Below are positions 33,582-49,686 of a DNA stretch of 64,000 nucleotides, piece after piece; the first letter of the stretch is position 1, and every line of letters begins with the position of its first letter. Source of the stretch: Anisakis pegreffii (taxonomy: Eukaryota > Nematoda > Chromadorea > Rhabditida > Anisakidae). Both the position numbers and the translations under genes were made by a program. Below the pieces are notes generated by a model. The model was not told where the DNA came from and ran no database searches. It saw only the letters and a list, made by a program, of their open reading frames with translations. Location: NCBI GenBank assembly GCA_035041965.1, contig JAPYMA010000890.1:39214-103213 (forward strand). Reading direction: 5' to 3'.

Positions 33582-34266
33582 CTATTAATAATCCTTCACA
33601 TCTACCATAATGTGCAAGTACCGCCCATGTCAAATATTATTGGAGTAGTGACAACTATTCGAACATGGTGATTGGTTGGATCTGTTTGTGGCACTCCCAA
33701 CTATTCTTTTCAAGTTATGATAATTTGTGGTTTGATTTGTTGACGGTAGATATGATTGACGATATGATATCATAAACGTGGAAAGCCAATTGAACACTGA
33801 TGGCTGTTATGAATTAGGTCAAAGGTAGTTGACATGATAAGTGGTATTTTCATGAAAGTAGATATGGTTGCAGTCATTGACTGGTCTTCTAATTACAAAC
33901 GCAGTGAAGCTTCGATGAAATTTTCGATTTTCAGGAACGCGTTTTTTTTTCAGAAAAATGCTCACACTCATCAACTTCAATTCATCGAGGAAGTCCGAAG
34001 AAAAGTGAGTATGATTACAAATCGTTTGAAGATAACACTCAAACAACCGGTCATTTGACGCGAAAGTTCCATTAATAAATGACAGAGTTACTTATGTATG
34101 TTTGGCAGATCAACAAGCATAACAATTTCCTTCTTTTGAACATTCAGGAAATTAAAAGTAATATGAAACATTTCTAAATAAACAAAGCATGTATGAGTTG
34201 GTCAACAATCGCATGCATACACACTAATAGTACGATCGATTCACAGCTTATCTATAAATAACTAAC

Positions 34267-34345
34267 CTAATTTGTGAATATCGTTTAAAATGCCTTTCAA
34301 TGCTTCGCTTACCACTTCCCGAACTTCAGGCGTTACCCAAATGAA
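34267..34345 (-). CDS. Possible 5' exon of the homeobox gene
   Basis: A TTCTTCACAG acceptor and a GTTAGT donor bound an open exon encoding FIWVTPEVREVVSEALKG followed by about nine more residues. It ends in phase 1, which fits a TTATTAATAG acceptor before the 33581 exon. It resembles no domain I know. It could belong to an unrelated transcript. The exon upstream of it was not found. Confidence 0.4.
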
Positions 34346-36017
34346 CTGTGAAGAATATGTGCTAGTGAATAAGCATTTGAAATACAATGACCAGATGAAA
34401 GAAGAACAACGGTATAATTTGAATTTGAAACAGTTTCGTCGAATTGTGATGTACTGATAGTTTTGTTTTTAATCTAGAATGTAAATGTGTATTGCTACTA
34501 ATCTTGATGTTAATGGTAATACGGCGGTAAATATTTAAGAAGGGTGTTTGTTATAATGTTTACTGTATGGATTACAACCAATTGAATGCTCTCGCAAATT
34601 ATGCTAACGATCCACTGCGAAATGCCAACAAGCGCAAGCGATGCTCGATCAGCAAACAAAACCGATTTACTGATTGATTAGTCGTCGAGCTGTCGTTGTC
34701 GACTCGACATTGCAACCGTCATCACTCAGAAATATTGTTCTTCAAACAAATACAAAAACTTCCCGTTATGCGATTACTATTCGGAACATTGATAATCAAC
34801 AAAAAATATCAAAAGCAACAAACATCGACCGTGCAAGCTAAATCAATGAATCTGTCGTTTACGATGAGATGTTACAGCACCCATCAACTCCCTCATTTCA
34901 GGCGTCACTATTGTTAATAAACTATATTATTGCTCACGTAGCTATTTTAAAGTTAATCCGCATGATGGGATGGCTTTTGACCTAGAAGAACTTCTTAATT
35001 TATTCGAAAAATAACAGCGCTTGTTGGGGTAGGTGAATGATGAAAATAGAACTGTAAGGAGGTGTTACAAAAATGCACAAAATTATAAGGTGTTACAAGG
35101 AGCATTATTTTATTAATCGATTCTTCATTACAAACACATGAATGTAAAACAATTGCTCGTACACAGCAATGCCAACAATGTATCTATGAAAATTTTTTGA
35201 CGAAAGTCCAGCCCAGCAGTTTGCTATGACCAGTATAGTAGTGCAGGATAATTACGACCATCAATTCATTCGATTATACTCTGTCTGATTAAATGAATCG
35301 ATAAATCAAAACTGTTCGAATAGGCATTAGGCAGGCTTACAAAAATAAGAACCATTTCCAAGCGTATGCATAAATGTCTGCTGTAGTCACGCATTCCTGT
35401 TCAATAACCTCTCCGATATTCATTAATAATCATTTCCGTGCATCGATTTCGGAACGTCTATAGCATGACGATTTATTATTATTATTATTATTATTATCCA
35501 TGTATCATGCTCGCACCATATCAACTATCTGCAGCTAACAGTAAAAAACAATTTATTTCAATAGATACTAAATACGCAAGCAAATGATAATAAAAATAGT
35601 TTCACTCAACAGCTTCGTACTAAAATTTTCTAAAAGTAATTTTTCCAAGTAACTCTCCGCTATAAATTTATACTTTCCATTTTTAACATTGGCTTCTCAA
35701 TCCTCGTGTCCAATCTACGCTTAGAAATATGACAGACGGTCATTTTGTTCAATCCAGTAATTTGCATCCTGCGAGCAATTTAAGACAACCAGTGATTCAG
35801 TGAGTCAGTAAGCTATCAACCTCATCAATTCCTTGTGATACTATGCAACTGATTTTATTTTTGGGAATTAAAATTTCTCCCAGTTTGTGAACTCCTGACC
35901 TACAAAAAAATTAGCAAAAAAACCGATTCCGCAATTCCAAATTTACTCAAGTAATAGGATAAAGACGATTGTATTATGAAAATCAAAAGATCAAACAAAC
36001 CAGCATGAATAAATTAA
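34346..36017. other. Non-coding stretch between homeobox and MOB1 genes
   Basis: About 1.7 kb without a convincing exon. It includes a (TTA)n microsatellite at 35473-35498 and AT-rich sequence. It probably holds the promoter and 5' UTR of the homeobox gene and the 3' UTR of MOB1. Confidence 0.5.
35473..35498. repeat. (TTA)n microsatellite
   Basis: Eight to nine near-perfect tandem copies of ATT. Confidence 0.9.
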
Positions 36018-37238
36018 TTAATAATTTGAGATTGTTTGACGAGCTGGCGCTAGACGTTCAATGAAGTCATTCAGAGGTGCCAGTTGCTTCGAATCAATCA
36101 AATTGAACTCGTGTACAAATAACATAAAGTGCTTGAAACTCGTATTCAAATGCTCTATTGCCTTCAGCTGTTCTGAAAAGCATCAAAGTCATTCAGTTCG
36201 TTCAGTTATTTTATACTGCGATATATTGATGAAAGTGACGATAATGACAACAAAAACGAATTATTTATCACTCACCAATTAATTCAATATGCTGGTGATA
36301 GATATGAGCATAAACTCGAAATAATCGCTTCATAATTGACTGAGCAATGAGCATAAAATTTGACGGAAATGGTTTACCTGGAAATACCCGAGGATATGTT
36401 ATTGTGAACAAACAAATATTATAGCTACCAATAACCATACAAGCGATATAAATAGGAGGATCGTAACAGAGCAAAAAAAATGAGAGCAGTACGTCAAAAC
36501 GAAATGACGAGTAAGATTCACTTCAGATATACGAAATGAAGTTCAGGAAAGGAAACTGAAATGAAGGAAGATGAATTCATGAGACGTATAACTTTCTCGG
36601 TTTTGGATTGAGAAGGTAAAAGTAGGGTATATCAAATGGAAATTGATTCAGTGGTAATATCGGCTTGGGAGTTATGTGACCAAAAATAACGAGATGAACA
36701 ACCTATATGAGAAGGAAAGATGAGCTCATCATCAAGTTGGTCATGCACCCAAGTCATTAAATAATCAACGTAGACTGGCGCCGGACATGCGATTGCCTTT
36801 TTGCCATCTGACCAAAGATACTCGTATTTTGGACCGGCTGACATTTTTGGACATGATTCCGCAGTACAATGTTCACTTATTGTACCATACAACATACTGA
36901 TTTGATTGAAGAAGTCGACAACTATAAAATAAATCAATAATCTCAGAGAGCAGCATGCTACTTGTAAACGAATGCACTGAAACCTGAGAGCAACACAGCA
37001 AATGATTTTACTAATTGGATGCTGCGCCTTCTTATCACATAACAGAAGAAACACATCTGCAATGAAATAAAAACCAACTATTAACAGCGATCCATTCATT
37101 CGGATCTTCACCATTCGGTAACTTAACTGCTTCACGTAAATTACCACTACCAAGTGTTGCAGATGCGTAACGAAGTAATTCGCTCTGTTTCGTATCAAGC
37201 ATTTTACGACGTTGCTTAAATGTTGAATTACTGCTCAT
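36018..37238 (-). CDS. MOB1: MOB kinase activator 1
   Basis: Four exons (37079-37238, 36703-36921, 36276-36377, 36018-36172) join in phase to give 211 residues, close to human MOB1 (216). MOB1 binds and activates LATS/NDR kinases downstream of Hippo/MST and acts in growth control and mitotic exit. Strong matches are [61 protein letters not shown] and HLNTSFKHF. The zinc ligands of the family, two Cys in HCTAESC and two His in HIYHQH, are present. The start at MSSNSTF was chosen because a splice-acceptor-like CTGTTGCAG lies just upstream; an in-frame ATG 24 nt earlier is possible. The YLWSDG region is a few residues shorter than in vertebrates. Confidence 0.95.
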
Positions 37239-40200
37239 TTGGGGTCTGCAACAGAGACCCATTGCATTGCTTCAGTAGTGACAACAACGATGATGATAAT
37301 AATAATAACGATAAATAACAATAAATGTAGTCTGTTGAATAGAGTGAACGTAATCGAAAACAACAAACTAGATGCCAGTCAGTCATCGAACAAGCAACAC
37401 ACATGCAAAGAAAGCCATAAGCATTCACACTCATTCCTATCTCTTAATCAGATCATCACATCACCACATTACATGCATTTGTTCACAATGCTTATTCATT
37501 TCGGTTCTTCCACATCTCGTTCGATCTTCTGTAATCGCTTCTTGATTGCATAACTATGAAACCATACGAATTCTATCACTTCTAAAGAGCAAAGATTATA
37601 AACTCATATTCGAATCAAAGTACCAGAACATAAGGTGATCACTTTGGTGAACGAAACAGCTGAAATGCATAAAGTACGTAGAATTCAGTCGAATAGACTG
37701 TAATAACTTATAAACATAGTACACACATGTATAATGAATAATTAAAGATATACTAATACATATATATCATAAAACGAAAGATGATAAAACGAATTAAAAT
37801 TATGTCCTACACGTTCAAAGCATCATAAACAACAACACATATATGGCAAGCAGCAGCAGTCTCATGCAGTTGACACATTTAATCACATATTCATCATCAA
37901 ATCACTTCCGCTGCCTCTATGTTACCCGTCATATCCGACATGCGCTCATCCAATGATTCAATATGAATAAAAGGAAAAAAAATTAGCAATACTGTTTTAC
38001 GATAAGTGAACAATAATATCTTCCGTAAAAGATATTCCAATTTTACTCACATCAAATTCAACATTGCAGCCATCTTCAACTGTAACAAATGATCATCTCT
38101 GTACTTGATACTAGCTATAAAATTATAACTTTATTTCATACCATACATCATATAAACTCAAGTTTGCAATTTTCTATTGCGATGAAAATCACCCTACTGG
38201 ATGTTTTCGCACTCGCTAAAATTTTACACTGCCACAAGCAGTGTCTCATTCAATAATTTCAGCCCAAAATACAGATCACCTATCCACTGAGCATTGCGCA
38301 TTCAACCAAATGAGGAAATGTTTCGCACAACACAACAATAAATATATATCCCTTATGAATGGTCATCGACCACAGCTTTGGAATAAAATGAAATGGTACA
38401 CAAATGCGTAAGCATTTTATTTCCACCAAATGTAAATCACATGAACAACATAATGATAAGCTTCAATACATAATTCTGCGCACAATAATCAGGTTCAAAT
38501 TTAACCGACTTTTGCGATGCATTGATCATTCAAAACACAAAAATACCAACTTGATAATATTCGTCACGAAATGCTCTCTCATTCACTGTTTTTTTTTTTC
38601 ATCAAAGAAATTATCCTATACAACAGTGGTTCTTACGCTTGACAGCTCTTTACCCCATTCGATGGTCTGACGGCCGTCTAGCGACTACCCCAACCGGCTA
38701 CAAGAACTTACTATTTCCATGAATGCATTCTTGAAAGACGGTTGATTACAACAACATGCCCAAATATGTAATCCGCAAATATGAAAACAAAAATTGTCAA
38801 TCAAAAACCCACAAGATATCCGCCACATCTTAATACCACAAGTCATATAGCTATGACACAGTTGGACAGTGACATCGTTCAAAAAAATCCCATTATATGA
38901 AGTAATCCAAGAACTTACGAAAACTTTTCATTGCAACCGAATAATGAATTCAGAAATACTCGCTCTTCTCGCATCAAGCCAATGATCTTTTCTGCCACAC
39001 CAAAGAACTTAATCAATCCCTACTGCTCATGACAGATGATGTCATATTAGAGAGCTTACGAAATACTTGTGAATACTTCAAGCGGACTTTTGTTTAGACC
39101 CTGACGAGTTAAAGGTACTCAGAAAGTGGGATGAAGCTGCTATGAAGGAACCGCGTTTAACTACCCTGGTGAAAAAACATTACAATCACGTTCCATAATA
39201 ACACAACAATTGCGCTTAATATTAGTTTACCCATCCCCTCGAGTACCCCTGACACCCCAAAATTACTCCCAGGGGAGGCTTAGCCCTTATGAGAACCACT
39301 ACTACACAGGATAAGTAAAAAAATTGAAATGATTTCCTCCAGACGAGTACACCAAGGTGTTCACAGTTCAAACTCACAACTAGTTCATTAAAACAGAAAA
39401 GCCTCGTTCCTTTTGACAAAATTATTCAAGCTTCATAATTGACTAAGTACAAGCGTAGAATGAAATATGCAATGGTCTCTCATAAATATATTCCAGTTAA
39501 ATCGAAATTTCAAAACGTGACAAAACGAATCTTGAACAGATACAAATTTGAATACAAATGTGCAAATACAACATAAGTAGGTAAACAAAATAGGTATACG
39601 ATACATATTTCAGAAAAATATTTCATTTAACTCATCATACAATATGATCAAAATCGACAGTCCATTCAACTCAAGCATTTTCAAATGACATAATTAGGGA
39701 AGAATAAAGCTTACATTCACAAAAAAACGACCTGAAACAAAATATGAACTGAAGTCTAATACTCATCAAAATTCGCTAGAGAAAACAGACTGATAATGAA
39801 GGACTATGCACCTATCAATTTTTTCAAAAGTTAACAAACAAAAAAATGTCTGTGGATGCAAACTGAAACGAACAGATAATATAAGAGGAAGCATTGAGTA
39901 TGAAGAAGGTAAAACTGAAGGTATAATCTTGGTGAACCTAATTGCGGTATTGTACATTGAATATGAGCACAAGAATGGATATGGATCGTTGCTGGCAAAT
40001 ATATGGTAGAAGTGGGCATTCAACAAACAACGGCCAAACAGATAAATGAAGCTAAATTCATATGGAACTAAATCCGACAGTGATGTAAGAATTCATCCAA
40101 CAAACACCTTTCGACATAAAAACTGCATCAAGAAATGCCGACTTCTTATTAATCATCTGTTGTTTCCGAGACATCCTCTTAGCAACCTAATCATTACAAA

Positions 40201-41540
40201 TACATACGCACTACGTTTCCTTCAACGATCCAAATGAACCCATTTCTAAGTGACAGAAAATTCGTGCTCAATTTGAAATTACAGATACTTTCAACCATCA
40301 CTTCATGCAAGCGAAACTTTGTTAAAAAAATCACATCCGTTTAATTATTTGGCTACACTTGTTCCGATGCTTTTTCCTTAATGAATTTCAAGCTGCACTA
40401 TTGTATGTACAAGAGAATACTACAATGTACAAAACCATATTATCATTCCTCTCTGCTCTCTTCTTCTTGTAATTTGAATTGAGTTTTCTAAAATTTTTTA
40501 CCTTCATTATTTTTCATTTTAATAAGTGTTGTTCGCAAGGAAATGTTACTCAACATATATCACGAAAACTTTACACAAGGAATACAACTTATTCACAGTA
40601 TTTAATCTAGCAAGAGTAAATGAAGTAAGAGTAAATATATATAAAACGGTGATACGACGTGAAACAAGAACAGACTATATGAATTGGCAATAAAACGGAA
40701 TAGAGATGAAATTATTCGAATAAAAATTGGACAACTACATATAGATGAAATTTGGATCATCTTAAGCAAAACAGCAAGAACGGCAGGCGGCATACAGAGC
40801 GTTCTTCAGGGAAACAGCCACTACGATCGATGCTTTGTTGAATATTTAGCACAATTTTTCGAGCATCGCAATTCAGTCGCTCTGCGACTGTAGCAGTCAT
40901 TCGTCAAAAACACTCGTCTTAGCAGAATCAGTAACAAGAACTGATAATCGTTTCAAATAAGTGACTCACTTACGCAGACAGTCATAGTTCGTGTGAACTT
41001 CTCGTAACAAATTGGTACACTCCGAGAACCATCTTTTTAAAGCATCAAGTTTCATAAATATCAAAATAACATTTCCATGAACTAATTCACTCAGAGATGA
41101 CGGACTTTCAAAGAAATGTTAAAATCGAACAACAGAAATGTGATCCGTACTGAATCTATAATTCTACTCATACAGGTGATGAAGAGTTAATTTGTTGTAT
41201 ACGCTTTCATAAGAACCATGCTGATTATTATTATCATCATTAATACTCAACTGTTATTAATACTGATATTATTACTAATCATTAAAGCTGCATAAAGCAC
41301 CGACTACCGCGAGAAGAATAAGAATGCCAAAGGAATAATTTACTTGATCCGACTGAGGCGGACTTGAAAAGTATTAGCCAATATATGATGAGGACAACGA
41401 AGATGAGACATGATGAAATGAAATAATTCAATTGTAATTGCAGTACTCGGAGGGATCGATGATGGACAATAGTTCATTGTTCAACTAATTAGTGCATTCG
41501 GTTGACCAATTGCAATAGATATAATTATGAAATACAAGGA
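37239..41540. other. Intergenic region between MOB1 and PP2A
   Basis: About 4.3 kb with no convincing gene. It contains a degenerate hAT-like insertion (38624-39301). Near 37283-37325 there is a GATAATAA-rich stretch. Short ORFs elsewhere have no splice context or homology that I can see. Confidence 0.55.
38624..39301. mobile_element. Degenerate hAT-like MITE
   Basis: The 678-bp segment starts CAGTGGTTCTTACGC and ends AGAACCACTA, imperfect hAT-type inverted repeats (compare CAGTGGTTCTCA). The flanks CTATACAA (38616-38623) and CTACACAG (39302-39309) agree at 6 of 8 positions, consistent with an old 8-bp target duplication. Both ends are unusually GC-rich for the window. No transposase is visible. 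Confidence 0.65.
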
Positions 41541-41654
41541 TAATAATAGTAATATTAGTAATAATAATTATTATATTAATAATAATAGTAGTAGTAATAG
41601 TAATAATAATAATAGTAATAATAATGGTAATAATAATAATAATAAGAATAATAA
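41541..41654. repeat. (AAT)n/(AGT)n trinucleotide repeat adjoining the PP2A stop codon
   Basis: About 110 bp of interrupted AAT with some AGT units end at the TGA of the PP2A gene. On the transcript this is an ATT-rich repeat opening the 3' UTR. Confidence 0.9.
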
Positions 41655-43671
<2,017 letters not shown>

Positions 43672-44094
43672 CCTCCTTAAAACTACCTTCCATTTTACCA
43701 GTGGTAAATAATGACGCGAACGAACTCGATCACAATGCTCGCATGATAAGTTTCGACATAAAACACTGATCTCGCACTTTTTAAAATAACAAGAAGCACC
43801 GGCTTAATCAACCTTATCCTGGCTCCAAAAAACATCCAAGCTACTCAAATCACAACAGTAGTGATTGCCGAATACAGTCGATTCCATGTGATCATCAATT
43901 TTGCCACCACATCAAACTTAACACCTATTGCTCAATTCACAATAGAGATCAAAATGCACAGAACACGAATTTACAGAAAAGACACACTGACAACACAAAC
44001 TGTAAATTTTTATCAAATTTAATTAGATGAAAAACTTCTCGAGAACAAAATCGAAAAGTCGTCGCTATAAACACAATAATATTTGCGAAAGTCT

Positions 44095-44128
44095 GACCAT
44101 TTTTCAATCCCAGTATTGAAAAATGGTC
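44095..44128. repeat. Perfect 14-bp inverted repeat (hairpin) upstream of PP2A
   Basis: GACCATTTTTCAAT and its exact reverse complement ATTGAAAAATGGTC are separated by CCCAGT. It lies about 420 bp upstream of the PP2A start codon. Arms are short for a microRNA precursor. Confidence 0.85.
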
Positions 44129-47100
44129 ACAAACTGAAAACAATTTAACGATGATGACGAAAAACAAAGCAATAGTGACCGCATTACGGGATTTTTTTCA
44201 CTGATTTATTTTTTAAAAATCTGACGTGGCGCTAACATGTAACTTCATATTTATTCATTCATTCCCTTTGGGCAGTAAATAACACATTTAATGAATATGA
44301 ATGAATCGGGATTGACTGATGCGTAATTTAAAGTGAGTATATAATCACAATCATATAAAAGGCTGTATTTTATCAGATCCATATGTCTCGGGAATTTTCA
44401 GATCATAAATCCCGAAACTAGGACGAGGACTAAGAGCATGGGATTCCTTGCAAACACTTATCAGCGATAAATCACTCCTTAACGATTTTAATTCAGTACG
44501 AACAACACTTCAAGTAGAACGTAGCTACTCAAGATAAATAATAATTTTTGGTAGTATAATTTTTTAAAATCTCATTATTAATGGCATATAGAACATACAT
44601 TTAAGATGACAAAAACATTTCTCACCAGATAAAGTATTACAGCAACACACATAAAACTCCAATTTCTGAATCCATATAAACTTCACAATTACATTTCTGG
44701 CAACCACCCAGCAATATTCTTCACAAGATTTTTGTTTACGAAATCGCATTTTGTGATACAATGCAATATTATTCACGTCAATTAATTCCTCTATATTTTG
44801 TTTCTTCTTTAGTTCGTTATCGAAACCAATTTTGATGATAGTAATGAAAATTCAGTCGAGAACAGACGGCAGCGTTCATTGCTCCTTTCTACGATCCATA
44901 CGTGATTAACACCGGATATGCCTAACATGCTTGGAAAACATAAATGATTAAAGGCGTGTTTTTATTTAACCATAATGACTGTCAGAATAAGTTACAATTT
45001 AAAAAAAACTGATCAAACAACTACATCCATAAATTACTTGAATTAAGGAATTAGAATGCTACAAGTGATCATAGTTTATGAAGACAGAACACTGTTCAGC
45101 GAGTGCTAACATTTACGATATGATCAACTGCAAGAGAAACTGCCATTCAGAAATGATTTTATACATCAATAGTCTTCGTAATTCAATTGTTTCGGGCGTT
45201 CTTCTGAGTACCACCAGACTCCCCAACTTGGTGCAACATTTTATAAAGAGTTTTCAACCTGGAATCGACTTGAATAAAACTGAATAAATTAAGGAAATGA
45301 AATGGACGGATAGCACTCTGATAATGCACAAATAAAACGGGAATGTCTCGGCTCTCACTCAAAAAGTGATATATTAAAATGCAATGGACCTCTTGAATGA
45401 TATAAATGAATAATATTAAACTGAAACGAGGAACAGGTATGACGCCACATGATAATGAATATTTAACTTAAACTCAAAAATAAATCATTATCGCAGAAGA
45501 TGTACAAACGAATCTTTGAAGTACGCGTAATTCACTCAAATTTCAAAAATATATGAAGAGATAAATAATTGGAGATCAACTGACGTGCTCGTAATTTTGT
45601 TTTCACAGTTCGAGAAGAGTTGATAACGATTGACTTCAATCAGTTATCTTCATTATCAATCGAAAGCAACAAGTTATCTTACGATTACAACAATGTTTCT
45701 CAAATATTTTTGCATTTAGAACTAATGAGCAGCCTGAAATTCGCTTGCAGACTAGAGCAGTTTGAAAGGCCTAGAGGGCTGGAATGCATGAATGGGGAAA
45801 TCAGACTACAGTTAGGGAGAATTTTGGACGATAAAAATATAGCTACACTTCATATGTTTGATCTACGACGACGCAACAATAGAAAGCAGAAAATGATGTC
45901 AATTAACCTAAATTTTTTGCTGGGAAATAGTGCAAGATGCAGAATTATGTAAGATTTTCGGAAAATAAATTTTAAGGGTGAGATTTATCGCTTTCCAAAA
46001 TTGTGTGGCTCAATTGTTTCAACGTTGATTTGCATACGTTTCAGTTACTGAATGCTACTGTGTAATGATTGGATGCTATTTAGTGAAAATTTCAATAAAT
46101 GATTTAATTGAGTTCTTAAAAATATGACGGTAAACTACGTTCAATGTGCTGTTAATTTTCAACACGTTATACAAGCGTGGTATTTGCAACTGAGTTATTA
46201 TCATTGCTCAGCAATTAGTGAGTAGTTATAGGATTTCAATGATTACACAAATCCTTTTTTCAACGATTCATTATCCGACCTTTATTTCAAGTGATAATGC
46301 GTTTTGGTGGAGTCATTCGACCATGAAATGCATATCCACAGAAGAGAATAAGTCGCAGAAAGTTATCAAGTGATACCGTGAAAAAAATTCCCACTTTGTT
46401 CTTTTTGCAATTATTCAGTTCTCCAATGATCCGCCAGAATCCTTATTCCTTTCGTAGATTCTTTCAGAATGCTATCCTCCTTGTGCTATGGATATTTTAA
46501 GCTGAATGTTGCTTCGTTCCATTCAGTCCTCATTCATTTGACAAACACTTTTTCAAGATAAGAATGATTTTAAAAAAATGAAGATGCAGTTGCAGAGCTG
46601 ATCATGTTATCTATTTGACTCATTAACCATTTTGGTAGTTAACATATATGGATCCTCGATTAATATGAAAACAAAAGGTGGAATGAATTTCTTGAATCAT
46701 CCTTCACGTTGGAAAGCAATGCACCCAAAATATGTACTCTATTAAGGTTGTTATGGAGGGCGTCATTCGGTCTGTTAACTTATGCTCGAACTCGATCGCT
46801 GTTACATTCGCTAGTGTTGTGTACGTTTTAAAGTGATGTTTCACTTGTTGACATTCGCGATTTACACTTTCATTATTGAAAGAATTTGATTGGTAGCTTT
46901 ACCGAAGTGTGCTGTATTTTTTTATTGTTCGTTCATTTGTTATAAGTAATGAGAGGAGAAATGGAACACTGCACAATGAAGCAAAAGCAAACCGTATGCA
47001 CAACTGTGAATCATTCATTTTTTGGCTTTCATTTTTTGTTCTTTAGGAACAACGCAATTTCATTATTTACCACCGCTAGCATCAATATACATTCTTCCGG

Positions 47101-47411
47101 AGCAATAAATTGTCGTCCAGAGGCGGCCTCTCGGTCTATTGTTCAAAATAACCAAACAAAAACTCTCTCTCAAGCTTTAACAATGCATTTCTTATCCGAT
47201 ACTTTCGACTAGTGGTGTTTGACAGAGTTGCTGAAAGTTTTGTTCACTATTTTATTACTTCCATTGTTGTTTTTTCGAGGATATCAGTCTTCAGGGAAGC
47301 AATTTCAGGCGTGCGAAATTTTTTTCCATTCAGTCGTTTAGCTTATAACTTCATCAGGTTTTACTTATAAATACGTGGATCCCCTCAGAGGAAATAATTT
47401 ACAGGTCAACT

Positions 47412-47711
47412 TTATTGCTGTTTACCCATCAGAAATGGTGCTTGAAGCTGAATCGCGAATTCTTTCAGTGAGATTCCATAGGTATAAAGCAAAATGACAT
47501 GAGAAAAGAGACATTGTGAAAACCAATTCCTCTGTGAATAATTCTCGCTTTGCGATGAATCAGTTTCAGACCATTCGTTCATACAGTCTTCATCAGCATA
47601 ATGTAGGATATTCCATTGCTGCGCAACAAAGTGTACAGGAGGCGTCGACATAGCTTTCGAAATATCACACGGTGAATGCAAATGTTCTGGTGGAAATTTC
47701 CGCATGGTTAC
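47412..47711 (-). CDS. Orphan terminal exon, unknown protein
   Basis: A strong acceptor (TTTTTTCCAG) opens a 99-codon frame in phase 0 ending in TAA, and the stop overlaps a poly(A) signal (CAATAAAG). The peptide includes FPPEHLHSPCDISKAMS and DEDCMNEWSETDSSQSENYS, ordinary acidic coding-like sequence, and resembles no family I know. No confident upstream exon was found. The exon at 49687-49839 ends in a compatible phase. Its length, splice site and poly(A) signal argue against chance. Confidence 0.4.
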   Translation of the reverse strand, partial: VTMRKFPPEHLHSPCDISKAMSTPPVHFVAQQWNILHYADEDCMNEWSETDSSQSENYSQRNWFSQCLFSHVILLYTYGISLKEFAIQLQAPFLMGKQQ

Positions 47712-49686
47712 CTGGAAAAAAGCATTGTAATTCTTTCCCTCCAACATACTATTCCATAAGATGTGCAAGGATATGAGTAAATACCTTATGAAGTTACGCA
47801 ATTGAGCCTCTGAACAACGAAAGCCCCACCATTAAATGAAAATAAAATATTTTAAGAACTAACTACGAAGTATAAAATGTTTTATCACAAACTTTTGTGT
47901 GTTTGCTAGCGGTAAACCCTCATTTAATAATTTTTCTATAGAAAAGAAAAAGTGCATATGGGTTTGAACATAATGTTTAAACTGCCAGTACTGTCAGGTC
48001 TAGACAAGCAAATCGTAATTCCATGCCATAAGTGGATGGAATCATACCTCGACAGATAGAAAAATTATGCGTGATGTCGAATAGAAGGTACTCACTCGAG
48101 AGCCAGTACATTTCTTATGTTCAAGCCATCTGTATACTCAATGTTGAAGCAGAATGCTGCAATATTTTATGGCCTTCCAGCAAGACAACCTGAGGCATTA
48201 GAAAAGAAGCATACTAATTCGTAAGATTCCGTCATAAAAAAAACTTATTGGTCTATCTAATCCTGAGCTAAAATACTGACTGGGAAGAAACAAAATCATC
48301 AACAACATTGATAAAGAAACATGGAGTTGCGAACAGTGTAAGCAGAGTTATTTGATGCCTCAGTCTGTAGGTTCAACAAAATCAGTGTATATCCGAAAAA
48401 GAAGACCGTGGCTGTTGGTCTCATTGGAGAGAGGTAAGCATGTTGGTGTTCTAGACAAGATATAACCGTATCAATGTGTTCGAATGGTTGCCGATTTGTC
48501 AAACCTCGATGAATTGATAATTCGTCTGTATTGAGTCGTCCAGATTCTGCAGATTACTGTGAATTATTGTTGTCGATACATGACCTATGACCAGTCAGAT
48601 ACGATGCAAGTTGCGTTATTGTGTGGATCTTGTCGTCGTGATAATTCAAAAACCGATAGCACTATTAGATGATGTAATATAATTGTCATCACATGAATTC
48701 TTGAACTTTCAGATCCAAATAATTTTTCTTTTTAATGTCTTTACTCACCAGTATTTGATCTTGAGTTAAAATAGCCTTTACGATAGAAAAAAAACCATGG
48801 GTTGGACTGATATGTTTTTAACCGGAGTATTTCAAATTTTGTGTTCGAACGAAAAGGTGATGAATGCTAGAATAACGAAATTTAGTGTGAAAAATTTTTA
48901 AAGTTTTTTGATGAAATGTTTGAACATGTTTATAACGTGGAGTAGTTTCAGCTAAACTTCTATTCGCGATCAACCAAGTTTATTGTTTCAGAGCAAGTTG
49001 TATGGCTAATAAGTAGAAAAAATGACTGCTACGAGCGTGAATAAACGAGTGTCTCAGCAAAATGACCGCAACCTTTCCAGAGCAACAATTTGATGATGAC
49101 TTCTTAAAAACTAAATTACATTTGCGATTATCAAATCATGTTTCTACGTACCCATGAACGCATCATCGTCTTCTATCCCTTTCGGTTCTTCGCCGTTAAG
49201 GAGCTTATTGAAATGGATAAAAAATCCTAAACCAATTTGAGACTTACTTCTTGTGCTTGATATTTGCACATTTGTTTTGACGTCACCATTTTTGCACATG
49301 CACGTTCTAACGCAACTCTTCTAATTTTTCTGGACCTTATATCGACATAAAAATCACTGCTTTGTAACCTATTTTGAATGAATTATGCTATAATCATCTA
49401 TCAATAAACTTCGTCAAATTTCTTTACCATTCAAGAGTTTTTTTTGACGAGTCTAATCCATTTACAGAAATTCGTTCAACGGAACAAGTGTTCATCTTCG
49501 TAAAATTTACAATTGCTTAACCTCTAATCACTTTTTGCTTCTCACTAGTTGTTGACAGAGAGAAATAATTTTTTATCGATCAAATTTATTGAATTCATTC
49601 CACTTTCATTAATCCCTTCATACTAATCGCATCATGAAACAAACATTCTCAAACAGAAACTCAATGAGCAGAGCAGTTTCTTTTAC

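Noticed and set aside
45620..45952. Plus-strand ORF of 110 codons in the PP2A-unc-55 gap
   Set aside because: No splice acceptor or donor in phase, no family resemblance, and composition like the surroundings. Kept out as unsupported.
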